Source of the DNA: Pedobacter sp014947265
Lineage (GTDB): Bacteria > Bacteroidota > Bacteroidia > Sphingobacteriales > Sphingobacteriaceae
Direction: 5' to 3'
NCBI RefSeq assembly: GCF_014947265.1
Contig: NZ_JADCNK010000003.1
Span: 1-64,000 of the forward strand
DNA: 64,000 bases
Shown here: positions 55,142 to 64,000 of the stretch, one piece after another
Layout of the letters: each line of letters opens with the position of its first letter
How positions within the stretch are numbered: position 1 is the stretch's first letter
Position numbers and translations under genes: made by a program
The notes under the pieces: model-generated
What the model was told of the DNA's origin: nothing
The model's database searches: none
What the model saw: only the letters and a program-made list of their open reading frames with translations

Positions 55142-56592
55142 GGTCTATTTAGATGCCGTAAAAATATCAAAAGCCAGGTATTATTTAATCATTTTAATTC
55201 AATATCTGCTATCCAACTGAAAAAAGTGGTAGGTTGAAAGGAGGTGTAATACGATCGTCATTCCCGCGCAGGCGGGAATCTTAAAGCGGTCGCTATTCTT
55301 GCCCTTTCGCTCGGGCTTGCCTCGGCTCACCGCCGCCGAGGGGCTCTTTCTTTTCTCTTGATAGAAAAGAAACAAAAGATCAAGGCTTGCATCCTTTCTT
55401 GAACTAAGCTATCGAAATTCTTACTGCGGCAATATGGAGGCCCCGATGAAGAATCGGGACTTTATATTGCCTTGGGCAGCGGTGTATTGTGGGCTTGTGC
55501 AAGAATTTCAATGCTTATTTCTACGAAAATCTGCTAGGCCGGATAGCATGGAGCAGAGACAGGCATCCGTAAATTGATCACTCTGAAACTATGAGGGGAA
55601 CTCCCCTCCTGATTTAGGAGGGGCAGGGGTGGTTAGGAAATAATATTCAGGCTTGCATTGTTATTTTCTGTCATCCTGAGGTACGAAGGATCTTTTGATC
55701 TAAAGATTCTTCACTTCGTTCAGAATGACAATTAAAGGTTTTTCCCCTAGCTCGGGCTTGCCTCGGCTACCGATGAAAAATTGGTACAGGTCCACCGCCA
55801 CCGAAGGGCTCTTACCTTTTTCTTGATAAAAAGGTAACCAAACCTGAGCGTAGCGAAAGCATGACTACCTTTAAAAACAACAACTAAGAAGGCATAAATC
55901 AAGGCTTGGATCTGATGTCGGATAAATTCGTCAAAGCTTTGAGGTCGTCAGCACAAGCCCCGATGAAAAATCGGGGAGGGCGTGCTGCCTCTGGGTAGTG
56001 GTAAGTTGAAAGGAGGTGCAAAAGCTTTAACGTTTTCTCCTTCCATCATATCCCAGGCCGGATAGCGTGAAGCATAGACAGGCATCCGTAAATTTATTCC
56101 TCTGAAACTATGAGGGGCACCCACTATCGTCATCTCGACCGTAGCGGAGAGATCTTTGGACTTTCTAATACGGTCGCCATTACCGCACAGGCGGGAACCA
56201 TAAGACCTGAGCTCCTAAATATTCCGGTGTTTTGTAAGCTTGTCTTCATACCATTTTCCATACCCCAATACCGACATCGCTGTGGACCAAAATAACACTA
56301 AACTAGGTTTTTCTTTACCTTTTATTTAGCTATTGTTAACCCGCCAACCGAAAGCGATGCAGATCTGTGATATCGCTGACCTTCACCATAGCTCCATTTC
56401 AACCGAAGCAAAGCCGAAGTTATAGTTAAGTTGGTGTACAGTTGGGCATAAGCAAGCCTGGCCGGAAGGTGGCTTAAACGTGGGGTAAATGTGGCGTGAA
56501 GGTGGGGTTTGGAATATTTTTTTTGGGATTTTTAAATCAGATTGATTAAATTGGATGATCATCCCTTTTGTTTAACCTAATATACTAAAATT
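55142..56592. repeat. 1.45-kb mosaic of intergenic repeats
   Basis: No gene is seen. Two modules occur twice: 'aggccggatagc...gacaggcatccgtaaatt...ctgaaactatgagggg' at 55536-55607 and 56055-56120 (about 88% alike), and 'gctcgggcttgcctcggct...gggctct' at about 55300 and 55748. Also present: 'gttgaaaggaggtg' at 55231 and 56002, an inverted R5 copy (55601-55637), a diverged R1 hairpin (55672-55732), and 'cattcccgcgcaggcgggaa' (55260-55279). It separates the MFS gene from the unknown gene next to the CRISPR array. Confidence 0.7.
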
Positions 56593-57411
56593 ATGGCTAG
56601 CCAGAATGGAATTATTAAAATTAATGGACAACTGGGCGATCTTGTTTTTTACAAACGCGGAAATACGGATGTTGTCAGACAAAAAGCTGCCCACAAACAG
56701 CAAACGGAAGCAAGCAAAAAAAGCAGTCGAGATTTTGGCACGGCCAGCAGAAATGCCGCCTACATCCGGAAAGCATTTGCACCGCTGGTTAAACTTTATG
56801 CTTATGGCGATCTCCTGAATCGCCTGAACAAACGTTTTATCGAAATCTTTAAAACCATCCCGGCCGAACAGGCAGGAAATAAAAAATTAATTGACGGTAA
56901 CATCACTTTGCTTAAAGGTTTCGAATTTAACAGCAGCAAAGCCCTGGAACAGTTGTGGCTTCGCGAAACGGTTTTGTGCATAGAACCCGATGGATTAGTA
57001 AAACTTATTCTGCCTAAGTGCGAACTCAAAACCCTCCTGAAACCGCATCCTAAGGCTACCGAAGCACGATTGCATGTGATGGGCTTTCATTTCGAACTGG
57101 ATGATCAGGGCGGCTACGAAATTATGGAAGTAAATGACCTGGTGATACCCTTAAGCAACAGCCATTTTTCGAAAACAACCTTGACCTTACACCTGAATCA
57201 CCAGGGCGATAAAGCGTTGATTTTCGCCATGGGCATTTCATTTTTTACGGATGCTGCCCGCTTTGCCGACCGGCGTTATTATGCAGGTAAAATTATTCAG
57301 GCCCTGCATGTAAAGGATGGTGTAATTGTCGATTTTGTGGCGCAACCTAAAGTGGAAAAGGAGATAATGGAGCAGGTGGATAAGTTAAGCTGGGTGGTAG
57401 AGGAAGGTTGA
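56593..57411 (+). CDS. protein of unknown function beside the CRISPR array
   Basis: A 272-residue protein with no signal peptide or membrane segment. The N-terminus 'SQNGIIKINGQLGDLVFYKRGNTDVVRQKA' has a strand-turn-strand look seen in a family of uncharacterised Bacteroidota proteins; the middle is helical (SRNAAYIRKAFAPLVKLY, LLNRLNKRFIEIF) and the end strand-rich. I do not recognise a domain. It is not a known cas gene. It is 177 bp from the cas-distal end of the array, and codon use looks like its neighbours'. Confidence 0.75.
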   Translation: MASQNGIIKINGQLGDLVFYKRGNTDVVRQKAAHKQQTEASKKSSRDFGTASRNAAYIRKAFAPLVKLYAYGDLLNRLNKRFIEIFKTIPAEQAGNKKLIDGNITLLKGFEFNSSKALEQLWLRETVLCIEPDGLVKLILPKCELKTLLKPHPKATEARLHVMGFHFELDDQGGYEIMEVNDLVIPLSNSHFSKTTLTLHLNHQGDKALIFAMGISFFTDAARFADRRYYAGKIIQALHVKDGVIVDFVAQPKVEKEIMEQVDKLSWVVEEG

Positions 57412-57490
57412 GTTGGAGTTCTGAATCACACATTTAAGCCATTCTTTTTATGTTTACGGTTAACCGTATAAAATTGTGTATCACATTAAA

Positions 57491-57498
57491 TAGGTTTG
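57491..57498 (+). promoter_or_regulatory. candidate -7 element reading into the CRISPR array
   Basis: TAGGTTTG is a perfect TAnnTTTG on the + strand, 90 bp before the first repeat. A TTG at 57474-57476 is at 14 bp, too short for the usual 19-21. If active it would transcribe the array from its cas-distal end. Confidence 0.4.
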
Positions 57499-57587
57499 GT
57501 ACAATTAAATTTAAAACCAAATCTTATGGCCAGTTACCGATTAAATTTGAACCGACAAACCCAAAATTGTGCTGATGTCCGTGCCGC

Positions 57588-60500
57588 GTTGTGATTTGCT
57601 TGAATGCTGCCGAACTACTGATATTTACAACAACACTGCATTTTTGTTTGTTACTGGCTTGTCAGTTGTGATTTGCTTTCATTCTTTGAACTACTGATAT
57701 TTACAACAACGCCATGTTGGAAAATACATTATCTACCTGGTTGTGATTTGCTTTCATTCTTTGAACTACTGATATTTACAACAACAACCTTGCAAACCAA
57801 GTAATACATTTCCGAGTTGTGATTTGCTTTCATTCTTTGAACTACTGATATTTACAACAACTGAAAAAGAGAGATTTTGTAATGCAGTTTGGTTGTGATT
57901 TGCTTTCATTCTTTGAACTACTGATATTTACAACAACGGGATAGCACAAACATTGCTCAAGTTATCCGTTGTGATTTGCTTTCATTCTTTGAACTACTGA
58001 TATTTACAACAACAATATCATAGTCTAAATATTATGTTTGTATGTTGTGATTTGCTTTCATTCTTTGAACTACTGATATTTACAACAACCTTTTAGCGGC
58101 ATAACAGTAAGAGTAGCCTGTTGTGATTTGCTTTCATTCTTTGAACTACTGATATTTACAACAACCGTCAGGCATTGCATCAAACTGCTCTGAGGGTTGT
58201 GATTTGCTTTCATTCTTTGAACTACTGATATTTACAACAACAAGTAGTAACTTTATCGAAAGCTTTCGTCAGTTGTGATTTGCTTTCATTCTTTGAACTA
58301 CTGATATTTACAACAACATTACTTAATTCGTGTATCATGGTTGATCAGTTGTGATTTGCTTTCATTCTTTGAACTACTGATATTTACAACAACACAAAAT
58401 AAACATGATGTATAAAACGCTAGTTGTGATTTGCTTTCATTCTTTGAGCTACTGATATTTACAACAACAATTAATAGAAATGTGGACTAAGATGTTGGTT
58501 GTGATTTGCTTTCATTCTTTGAACTACTGATATTTACAACAACTTTGAACGTGATAATTTATTGCAAAGCGTTGTTGTGATTTGCTTTCATTCTTTGAAC
58601 TACTGATATTTACAACAACTTCGATATTGTAAATAATCTAAGCCGATTAGTTGTGATTTGCTTTCATTCTTTGAACTACTGATATTTACAACAACAATAG
58701 ATAAACAAACAAATAATTATGTCAAGTTGTGATTTGCTTTCATTCTTTGAACTACTGATATTTACAACAACAAAAATTATCTGGTTTAATCAACGAATCA
58801 GTTGTGATTTGCTTTCATTCTTTGAACTACTGATATTTACAACAACTGAAACGCCTGAGATCGTAACAATAGAAAGTTGTGATTTGCTTTCATTCTTTGA
58901 ACTACTGATATTTACAACAACCGACCCGAAAAAGGACATCTTCCTTAAGCAATTGTGATTTGCTTTCATTCTTTGAACTACTGATATTTACAACAACTAG
59001 TTCTCCCGCCTTGTGGATACAGGGCATGTTGTGATTTGCTTTCATTCTTTGAACTACTGATATTTACAACAACTGTACTTCATCGGCAGCATCATCCATT
59101 ATAGTTGTGATTTGCTTTCATTCTTTGAACTACTGATATTTACAACAACTAAGGAAGCGCATAGCCTCCTGATCGTAGGGTTGTGATTTGCTTTCATTCT
59201 TTGAACTACTGATATTTACAACAACCTTATTTTTAACTCAAGATAAGTTTTACCGTTGTGATTTGCTTTCATTCTTTGAACTACTGATATTTACAACAAC
59301 ATCACCAGATAGACGTAAATGATTAACCAGTTGTGATTTGCTTTCATTCTTTGAACTACTGATATTTACAACAACAAAAATTCAGGTCAATATCATTTGC
59401 CGGAGTTGTGATTTGCTTTCATTCTTTGAACTACTGATATTTACAACAACTCACCCCTTTATCAGTAATTTGTGTTTACGGTTGTGATTTGCTTTCATTC
59501 TTTGAACTACTGATATTTACAACAACTGAAAAAGAGAGATTTTGTAATGCAGTTTGGTTGTGATTTGCTTTCATTCTTTGAACTACTGATATTTACAACA
59601 ACTAAATATGTAAATACCGACAACGGTAGTTAGTTGTGATTTGCTTTCATTCTTTGAACTACTGATATTTACAACAACAGATCCCACAACTTGCCAGGCA
59701 CATGACCAGTTGTGATTTGCTTTCATTCTTTGAACTACTGATATTTACAACAACCCTATCAAATTCTTGAGGCCAAGTGTTCCAGTTGTGATTTGCTTTC
59801 ATTCTTTGAACTACTGATATTTACAACAACGATACTTGGCGAAATGGTAGCCATTGCCGGTTGTGATTTGCTTTCATTCTTTGAACTACTGATATTTACA
59901 ACAACCTGGTGTAGCTGTTGCAACTGGTTTGGCTAGTTGTGATTTGCTTTCATTCTTTGAACTACTGATATTTACAACAACAAAATATATTCAAAACAAA
60001 ATGTTGAATTAGTTGTGATTTGCTTTCATTCTTTGAACTACTGATATTTACAACAACAAGCCAGGTTAATACTTTCCGGCTTACTCAGTTGTGATTTGCT
60101 TTCATTCTTTGAACTACTGATATTTACAACAACAATTAGAAATTTTAAATAAACGTCGTAGCGGTTGTGATTTGCTTTCATTCTTTGAACTACTGATATT
60201 TACAACAACAAAAAAAATTCAAAGTATTAGTACAAGACCGTTGTGATTTGCTTTCATTCTTTGAACTACTGATATTTACAACAACTATTTAAACTAAAGT
60301 CAAAATGACAGAAGAGTTGTGATTTGCTTTCATTCTTTGAACTACTGATATTTACAACAACTTAAAATTTCTTAAAGTAGCAGTCCAAACAGTTGTGATT
60401 TGCTTTCATTCTTTGAACTACTGATATTTACAACAACAATCAGGTGTTGCGAAATTACCGTTAGGCTGTTGTGATTTGCTTTCATTCTTTGAACTACTGA

Positions 60501-63244
60501 TATTTACAACAACGCTTTGCCGTAAGCTTTTTAACGGTTAATAGTTGTGATTTGCTTTCATTCTTTGAACTACTGATATTTACAACAACCTTTTGTCAAG
60601 TCTAAGTTTTCGTCGCTGAGTTGTGATTTGCTTTCATTCTTTGAACTACTGATATTTACAACAACCTACTCTCGATAATGCGGATATCACCATCAGTTGT
60701 GATTTGCTTTCATTCTTTGAACTACTGATATTTACAACAACATGTTGCTATAAATTTCTATGAGGAAAAGGGTTGTGATTTGCTTTCATTCTTTGAACTA
60801 CTGATATTTACAACAACTTTTACCGGAATTAATTGTAAATAAACATTGTTGTGATTTGCTTTCATTCTTTGAACTACTGATATTTACAACAACATAAACC
60901 CTAAAATCTCAAGCAATGAGTAGTTGTGATTTGCTTTCATTCTTTGAACTACTGATATTTACAACAACACTTAGAAAATGAAGGTTTTGACATGTCATGT
61001 TGTGATTTGCTTTCATTCTTTGAACTACTGATATTTACAACAACAATATCCTAAAGCTAAAGTTATTGTTTGCTGTTGTGATTTGCTTTCATTCTTTGAA
61101 CTACTGATATTTACAACAACAAATAGTAGTGTAAAAGCTACTATCATAAAGTTGTGATTTGCTTTCATTCTTTGAACTACTGATATTTACAACAACTAAG
61201 AATATAAAGGTGCATACTGTTAGTAGTTGTGATTTGCTTTCATTCTTTGAACTACTGATATTTACAACAACGTCATGTTACAACTAACAAACACAACAGA
61301 GTTGTGATTTGCTTTCATTCTTTGAACTACTGATATTTACAACAACATCCAGCAAAATTATAAAGCTGCTTTACAAGTTGTGATTTGCTTTCATTCTTTG
61401 AACTACTGATATTTACAACAACTAGAACTATTGAAAAAGTTAAGTCGGAAAAGTTGTGATTTGCTTTCATTCTTTGAACTACTGATATTTACAACAACAG
61501 GAACCTGTTCTTCATGAGGTTCTAGGCTGTTGTGATTTGCTTTCATTCTTTGAACTACTGATATTTACAACAACGTCGATGCAAATATTGTTGCTCCGGC
61601 ACCAGTTGTGATTTGCTTTCATTCTTTGAACTACTGATATTTACAACAACTCCTGGGCTAATAAATCATTGTATAAATCAGTTGTGATTTGCTTTCATTC
61701 TTTGAACTACTGATATTTACAACAACACCGTTGCGGAGCGGGAAAACACCGAGGAGGTTGTGATTTGCTTTCATTCTTTGAACTACTGATATTTACAACA
61801 ACATTTTGTTATCTCTTGCAAAGCCTAAACGAGTTGTGATTTGCTTTCATTCTTTGAACTACTGATATTTACAACAACAAAACCGGAGCATCATCAACAA
61901 CGATATGAGTTGTGATTTGCTTTCATTCTTTGAACTACTGATATTTACAACAACTATTACTAAAAAGAAAGGGAATTAAGATGAGTTGTGATTTGCTTTC
62001 ATTCTTTGAACTACTGATATTTACAACAACTTATTGCAACAGAATTAACAACCCAGAAGAGTTGTGATTTGCTTTCATTCTTTGAACTACTGATATTTAC
62101 AACAACTGGCTTTGGATGAAAGCACAGCCCGGGAGAGTTGTGATTTGCTTTCATTCTTTGAACTACTGATATTTACAACAACTTCATCACCAGTACTGCT
62201 TTGCGGAACCCTGTTGTGATTTGCTTTCATTCTTTGAACTACTGATATTTACAACAACCAATTTTCGATGATTTCACGGTGTTGCCAGGTTGTGATTTGC
62301 TTTCATTCTTTGAACTACTGATATTTACAACAACGATGCCGGAACAGAAGATATGGCTTAATAAGTTGTGATTTGCTTTCATTCTTTGAACTACTGATAT
62401 TTACAACAACACTTTTTCATGTCCCATTATACGTTGCAGAGTTGTGATTTGCTTTCATTCTTTGAACTACTGATATTTACAACAACTTTTTCCGCTTGAC
62501 GGCTGCCCAGCTTGTAGTTGTGATTTGCTTTCATTCTTTGAACTACTGATATTTACAACAACTTTCCGGTGGTACAGCCATCACCCGACAGGGTTGTGAT
62601 TTGCTTTCATTCTTTGAACTACTGATATTTACAACAACTTCTACCAGAATTTATAAGCCATACAACCAGTTGTGATTTGCTTTCATTCTTTGAACTACTG
62701 ATATTTACAACAACATTTAGGCAATATATCTGTTGCGGTAGCCCGTTGTGATTTGCTTTCATTCTTTGAACTACTGATATTTACAACAACCCGATGCGCT
62801 TATTCAAAGTTCAAAAGATAGTTGTGATTTGCTTTCATTCTTTGAACTACTGATATTTACAACAACCTGAAGGTTACAAAAGTCTTGTGTCTGCAAGTTG
62901 TGATTTGCTTTCATTCTTTGAACTACTGATATTTACAACAACCTAAGCTTGAACAAACCGATAAAGATTTGGTTGTGATTTGCTTTCATTCTTTGAACTA
63001 CTGATATTTACAACAACTGGTTATTTGCTGGGAAGCAATGCAAGCCAGTTGTGATTTGCTTTCATTCTTTGAACTACTGATATTTACAACAACTAAAACT
63101 TACTATAAACATCTTTACAGCCTGTTGTGATTTGCTTTCATTCTTTGAACTACTGATATTTACAACAACCGAGCGCGGAAGCTGCTTGCAGGATTACTGT
63201 TGTGATTTGCTTTCATTCTTTGAACTACTGATATTTACAACAAC
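57588..63244 (+). CRISPR. type II-C CRISPR array, 75 repeats and 74 spacers
   Basis: The repeat is 46 bp, starting GTTGTGATTTGCTTTC and ending GATATTTACAACAAC; spacers are 29-30 bp, giving a period of 75-76 bp. I counted 75 repeats. The first (57588-57634) is degenerate, 47 bp, with a changed middle (TTGAATGCTGCCG in place of TTTCATTCTTTG). The repeat at 58423 has A26 to G, and that at 58952 has G1 to A. All others look identical. The spacers at 57862-57891 and 59527-59556 are identical. Repeat length and the GTTGTGATTTGC start match Bacteroidota type II-C arrays. Strand + is given because this repeat polarity gives type II crRNAs; the degenerate repeat marks the old end, far from cas2. Confidence 0.97.
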
Positions 63245-63300
63245 ATACCTTAGTTCAATTAACTATCCATCAGTAGGTTAGTTTAAAAATTAGAATTAAA

Positions 63301-63331
63301 AAAATCCGGTTGCAAATGCTTCCGGATTTTT
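63301..63331. terminator. bidirectional terminator between array and cas2
   Basis: AAAATCCGG (63301-63309) and CCGGATTTT (63322-63330) form a perfect stem with a 12-bp loop. T-runs follow on both strands (ATTTTTA to the right; TTTTTTTAATT to the left on the complement). It suits the end of a rightward array transcript and of the leftward cas operon. Confidence 0.75.
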
Positions 63332-63387
63332 ATTCTAAATAGTTTTTTTGATTGTATTTGTAATTTTAAGAGACATAATGCTCTTTG

Positions 63388-63416
63388 AGCACCCCGGAAA
63401 CCTCGGGGCAAGTGCT
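63388..63416. other. GC-rich hairpin downstream of cas2
   Basis: AGCAC (63388-63392) with GTGCT (63412-63416) outside, and CCCCG (63392-63396) with CGGGG (63404-63408) inside, sit in otherwise AT-rich DNA 14 bp from the cas2 stop. No T-run follows directly. It may belong to a small RNA or protect the cas mRNA end; the role is unknown. Confidence 0.5.
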
Positions 63417-63430
63417 ATGAGAGTGGTGAA

Positions 63431-63760
63431 TTAAAACAATTCGAGTTGCTGTGGTGTATCCGGTAGTTCTTTTTCTTTTTTACCGTAAAATAATTCCATC
63501 ATACCGAATTGTTTATCAGTAACGGTCATAATACCAATATGTCCTTTTTCAGGCAATAGTCTTTTTACCCGGTTAATGTGGACGTCTGCATTTTCGCGAC
63601 TGCTGCAATGCCTTAAATAGATAGAAAATTGAAACATCGCAAAGCCGTCTCGTAAAATTTCCTTACGAAATTTAGAAGCAACGCTGCGTTCTTTCTTTGT
63701 TTCTGTAGGTAAATCGAAAAAAACTAATATCCACAAAATCCGGTATTCATTTAAACGCAT
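63431..63760 (-). CDS. cas2: CRISPR-associated endonuclease Cas2, type II
   Basis: A 109-residue Cas2 of the type II (NMENI) kind, which forms the spacer-integration complex with Cas1. The ferredoxin-like start has the conserved acid D16 in ILVFFDLPTETKKER, followed by 'FAMFQFSIYLRHCSSRENADVHINRV', typical for type II. The C-terminus LPDTPQQLELF is also a familiar tail. It starts 3 bp after the cas1 stop; the two are co-transcribed leftwards, towards the array. Confidence 0.96.
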   Translation of the reverse strand: MRLNEYRILWILVFFDLPTETKKERSVASKFRKEILRDGFAMFQFSIYLRHCSSRENADVHINRVKRLLPEKGHIGIMTVTDKQFGMMELFYGKKEKELPDTPQQLELF

Positions 63761-63763
63761 CTA

Positions 63764-64000
63764 TTAAAAAGGCAATTCATCATGGTTTGCATCATTACCT
63801 GGTTCCGAAATTTCATTTGCTGTAATTGCAGGCGAATCGTCTTCAATATTAAATTTCGACAGCCTCCTTGCGTCAAAATTTCTCATGATTGGGTAGTTGA
63901 TTCTTCGAATCGTGCCCTCGTAACATTTTGCCAGGGAAGAAGTAGTGCTTTGCAAGCCAACCATCAGCGGGCTTTTGTTTCTTTCAAACTGCACATCTAC
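63764..64000 (-). CDS. cas1: CRISPR-associated endonuclease Cas1, 3' end only
   Basis: The last 78 codons of cas1; the frame runs open to the window edge. The visible part, 'VDVQFERNKSPLMVGLQSTT' followed by 'YEGTIRRINYPIM', is the C-terminal tail of type II Cas1, the integrase that inserts new spacers. The catalytic Glu-His-Asp residues lie further upstream, outside the window, and cas9 is expected beyond them. Confidence 0.92.
   Translation of the reverse strand, partial: VDVQFERNKSPLMVGLQSTTSSLAKCYEGTIRRINYPIMRNFDARRLSKFNIEDDSPAITANEISEPGNDANHDELPF

Noticed and set aside
58719..58958. 79-codon open frame with repeated CDLLSFFELLIFTTT
   Set aside because: It is a read-through of CRISPR repeats and spacers, open only because the repeat length and two spacers keep one frame.
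63310..63321. GCAAAT in the terminator loop near cas2 as a possible tracrRNA anti-repeat
   Set aside because: Only about six bases could pair with the repeat (ATTTGC) and they lie in a terminator loop; a real anti-repeat should be much longer. The tracrRNA is more likely near cas9, outside the window.

Overview
The window is chromosomal DNA of a Bacteroidota bacterium, most likely a Sphingobacteriaceae member close to Pedobacter. This rests on gene content (fused SecDF, a type IX secretion C-terminal domain, tgt next to an LptF/G permease, BlaI plus M56 pair, paired PH-domain proteins), on Bacteroidota promoters of the TAnnTTTG type, on weak Shine-Dalgarno sites, and on a 46-bp type II-C CRISPR repeat. 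The genus is inference. I saw no rRNA or tRNA gene.

Layout. 0.1-9.5 kb: a small unknown protein, a Tat-exported metallo-beta-lactamase-fold hydrolase, cytochrome bd oxidase (cydAB), an M28 peptidase, accD, class II aldolase, an iron-permease-like membrane protein and a GNAT acetyltransferase. 9.7-20.7 kb: HMG-CoA lyase, NDH-2, SecDF, a thyA / toxin-antitoxin / folA cluster, ispE, an OsmC protein and a PLP-dependent O-succinylhomoserine sulfhydrylase. 20.7-27.2 kb: a lipoprotein, a broken DNA-alkylation-repair gene, pirin, a receiver-like protein with no phosphoacceptor, a GxxExxY protein, a LapA-like protein and a 934-residue protein that combines HExxH, propeller and barrel parts. 27.2-29.35 kb: 2.1 kb without genes, strongly T/G-skewed on the + strand. 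29.35-44.1 kb: EamA transporter, LptF/G, Tgt, a glycosyltransferase, RsmG, a BlaR/BlaI-type pair with palindromic operators, M28 lipoprotein, SMC and a UvrD/PcrA helicase. 44.07-45.1 kb: a noncoding unit of about 339 bp repeated three times. 45.2-55.1 kb: DUF493, an HxlR / NmrA divergent pair, two PH-domain proteins, an SGNH hydrolase with a sorting domain, an M20 dipeptidase, a GH43 glycosidase and an MFS transporter. 55.1-56.6 kb: a mosaic of intergenic repeats. 57.6-64 kb: a type II-C CRISPR array of 75 repeats and 74 spacers, then cas2 and the 3' end of cas1 on the opposite strand. cas9 would lie beyond the right edge.

Most intergenic gaps carry members of several dispersed repeat families. 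I label them R1 to R7: hairpins of the 'cgtcat...atgacg' kind, 'cctcgcagg' hairpins, 'cccctcctaaattaggagggg' palindromes and longer 70-120 bp modules. The main points of interest are the large array with a duplicated spacer and an apparent orientation opposed to cas1-cas2, the skewed gene desert, the 339-bp triplication, the TA module inside the thyA-folA cluster, and the 34-bp perfect palindrome upstream of blaI.
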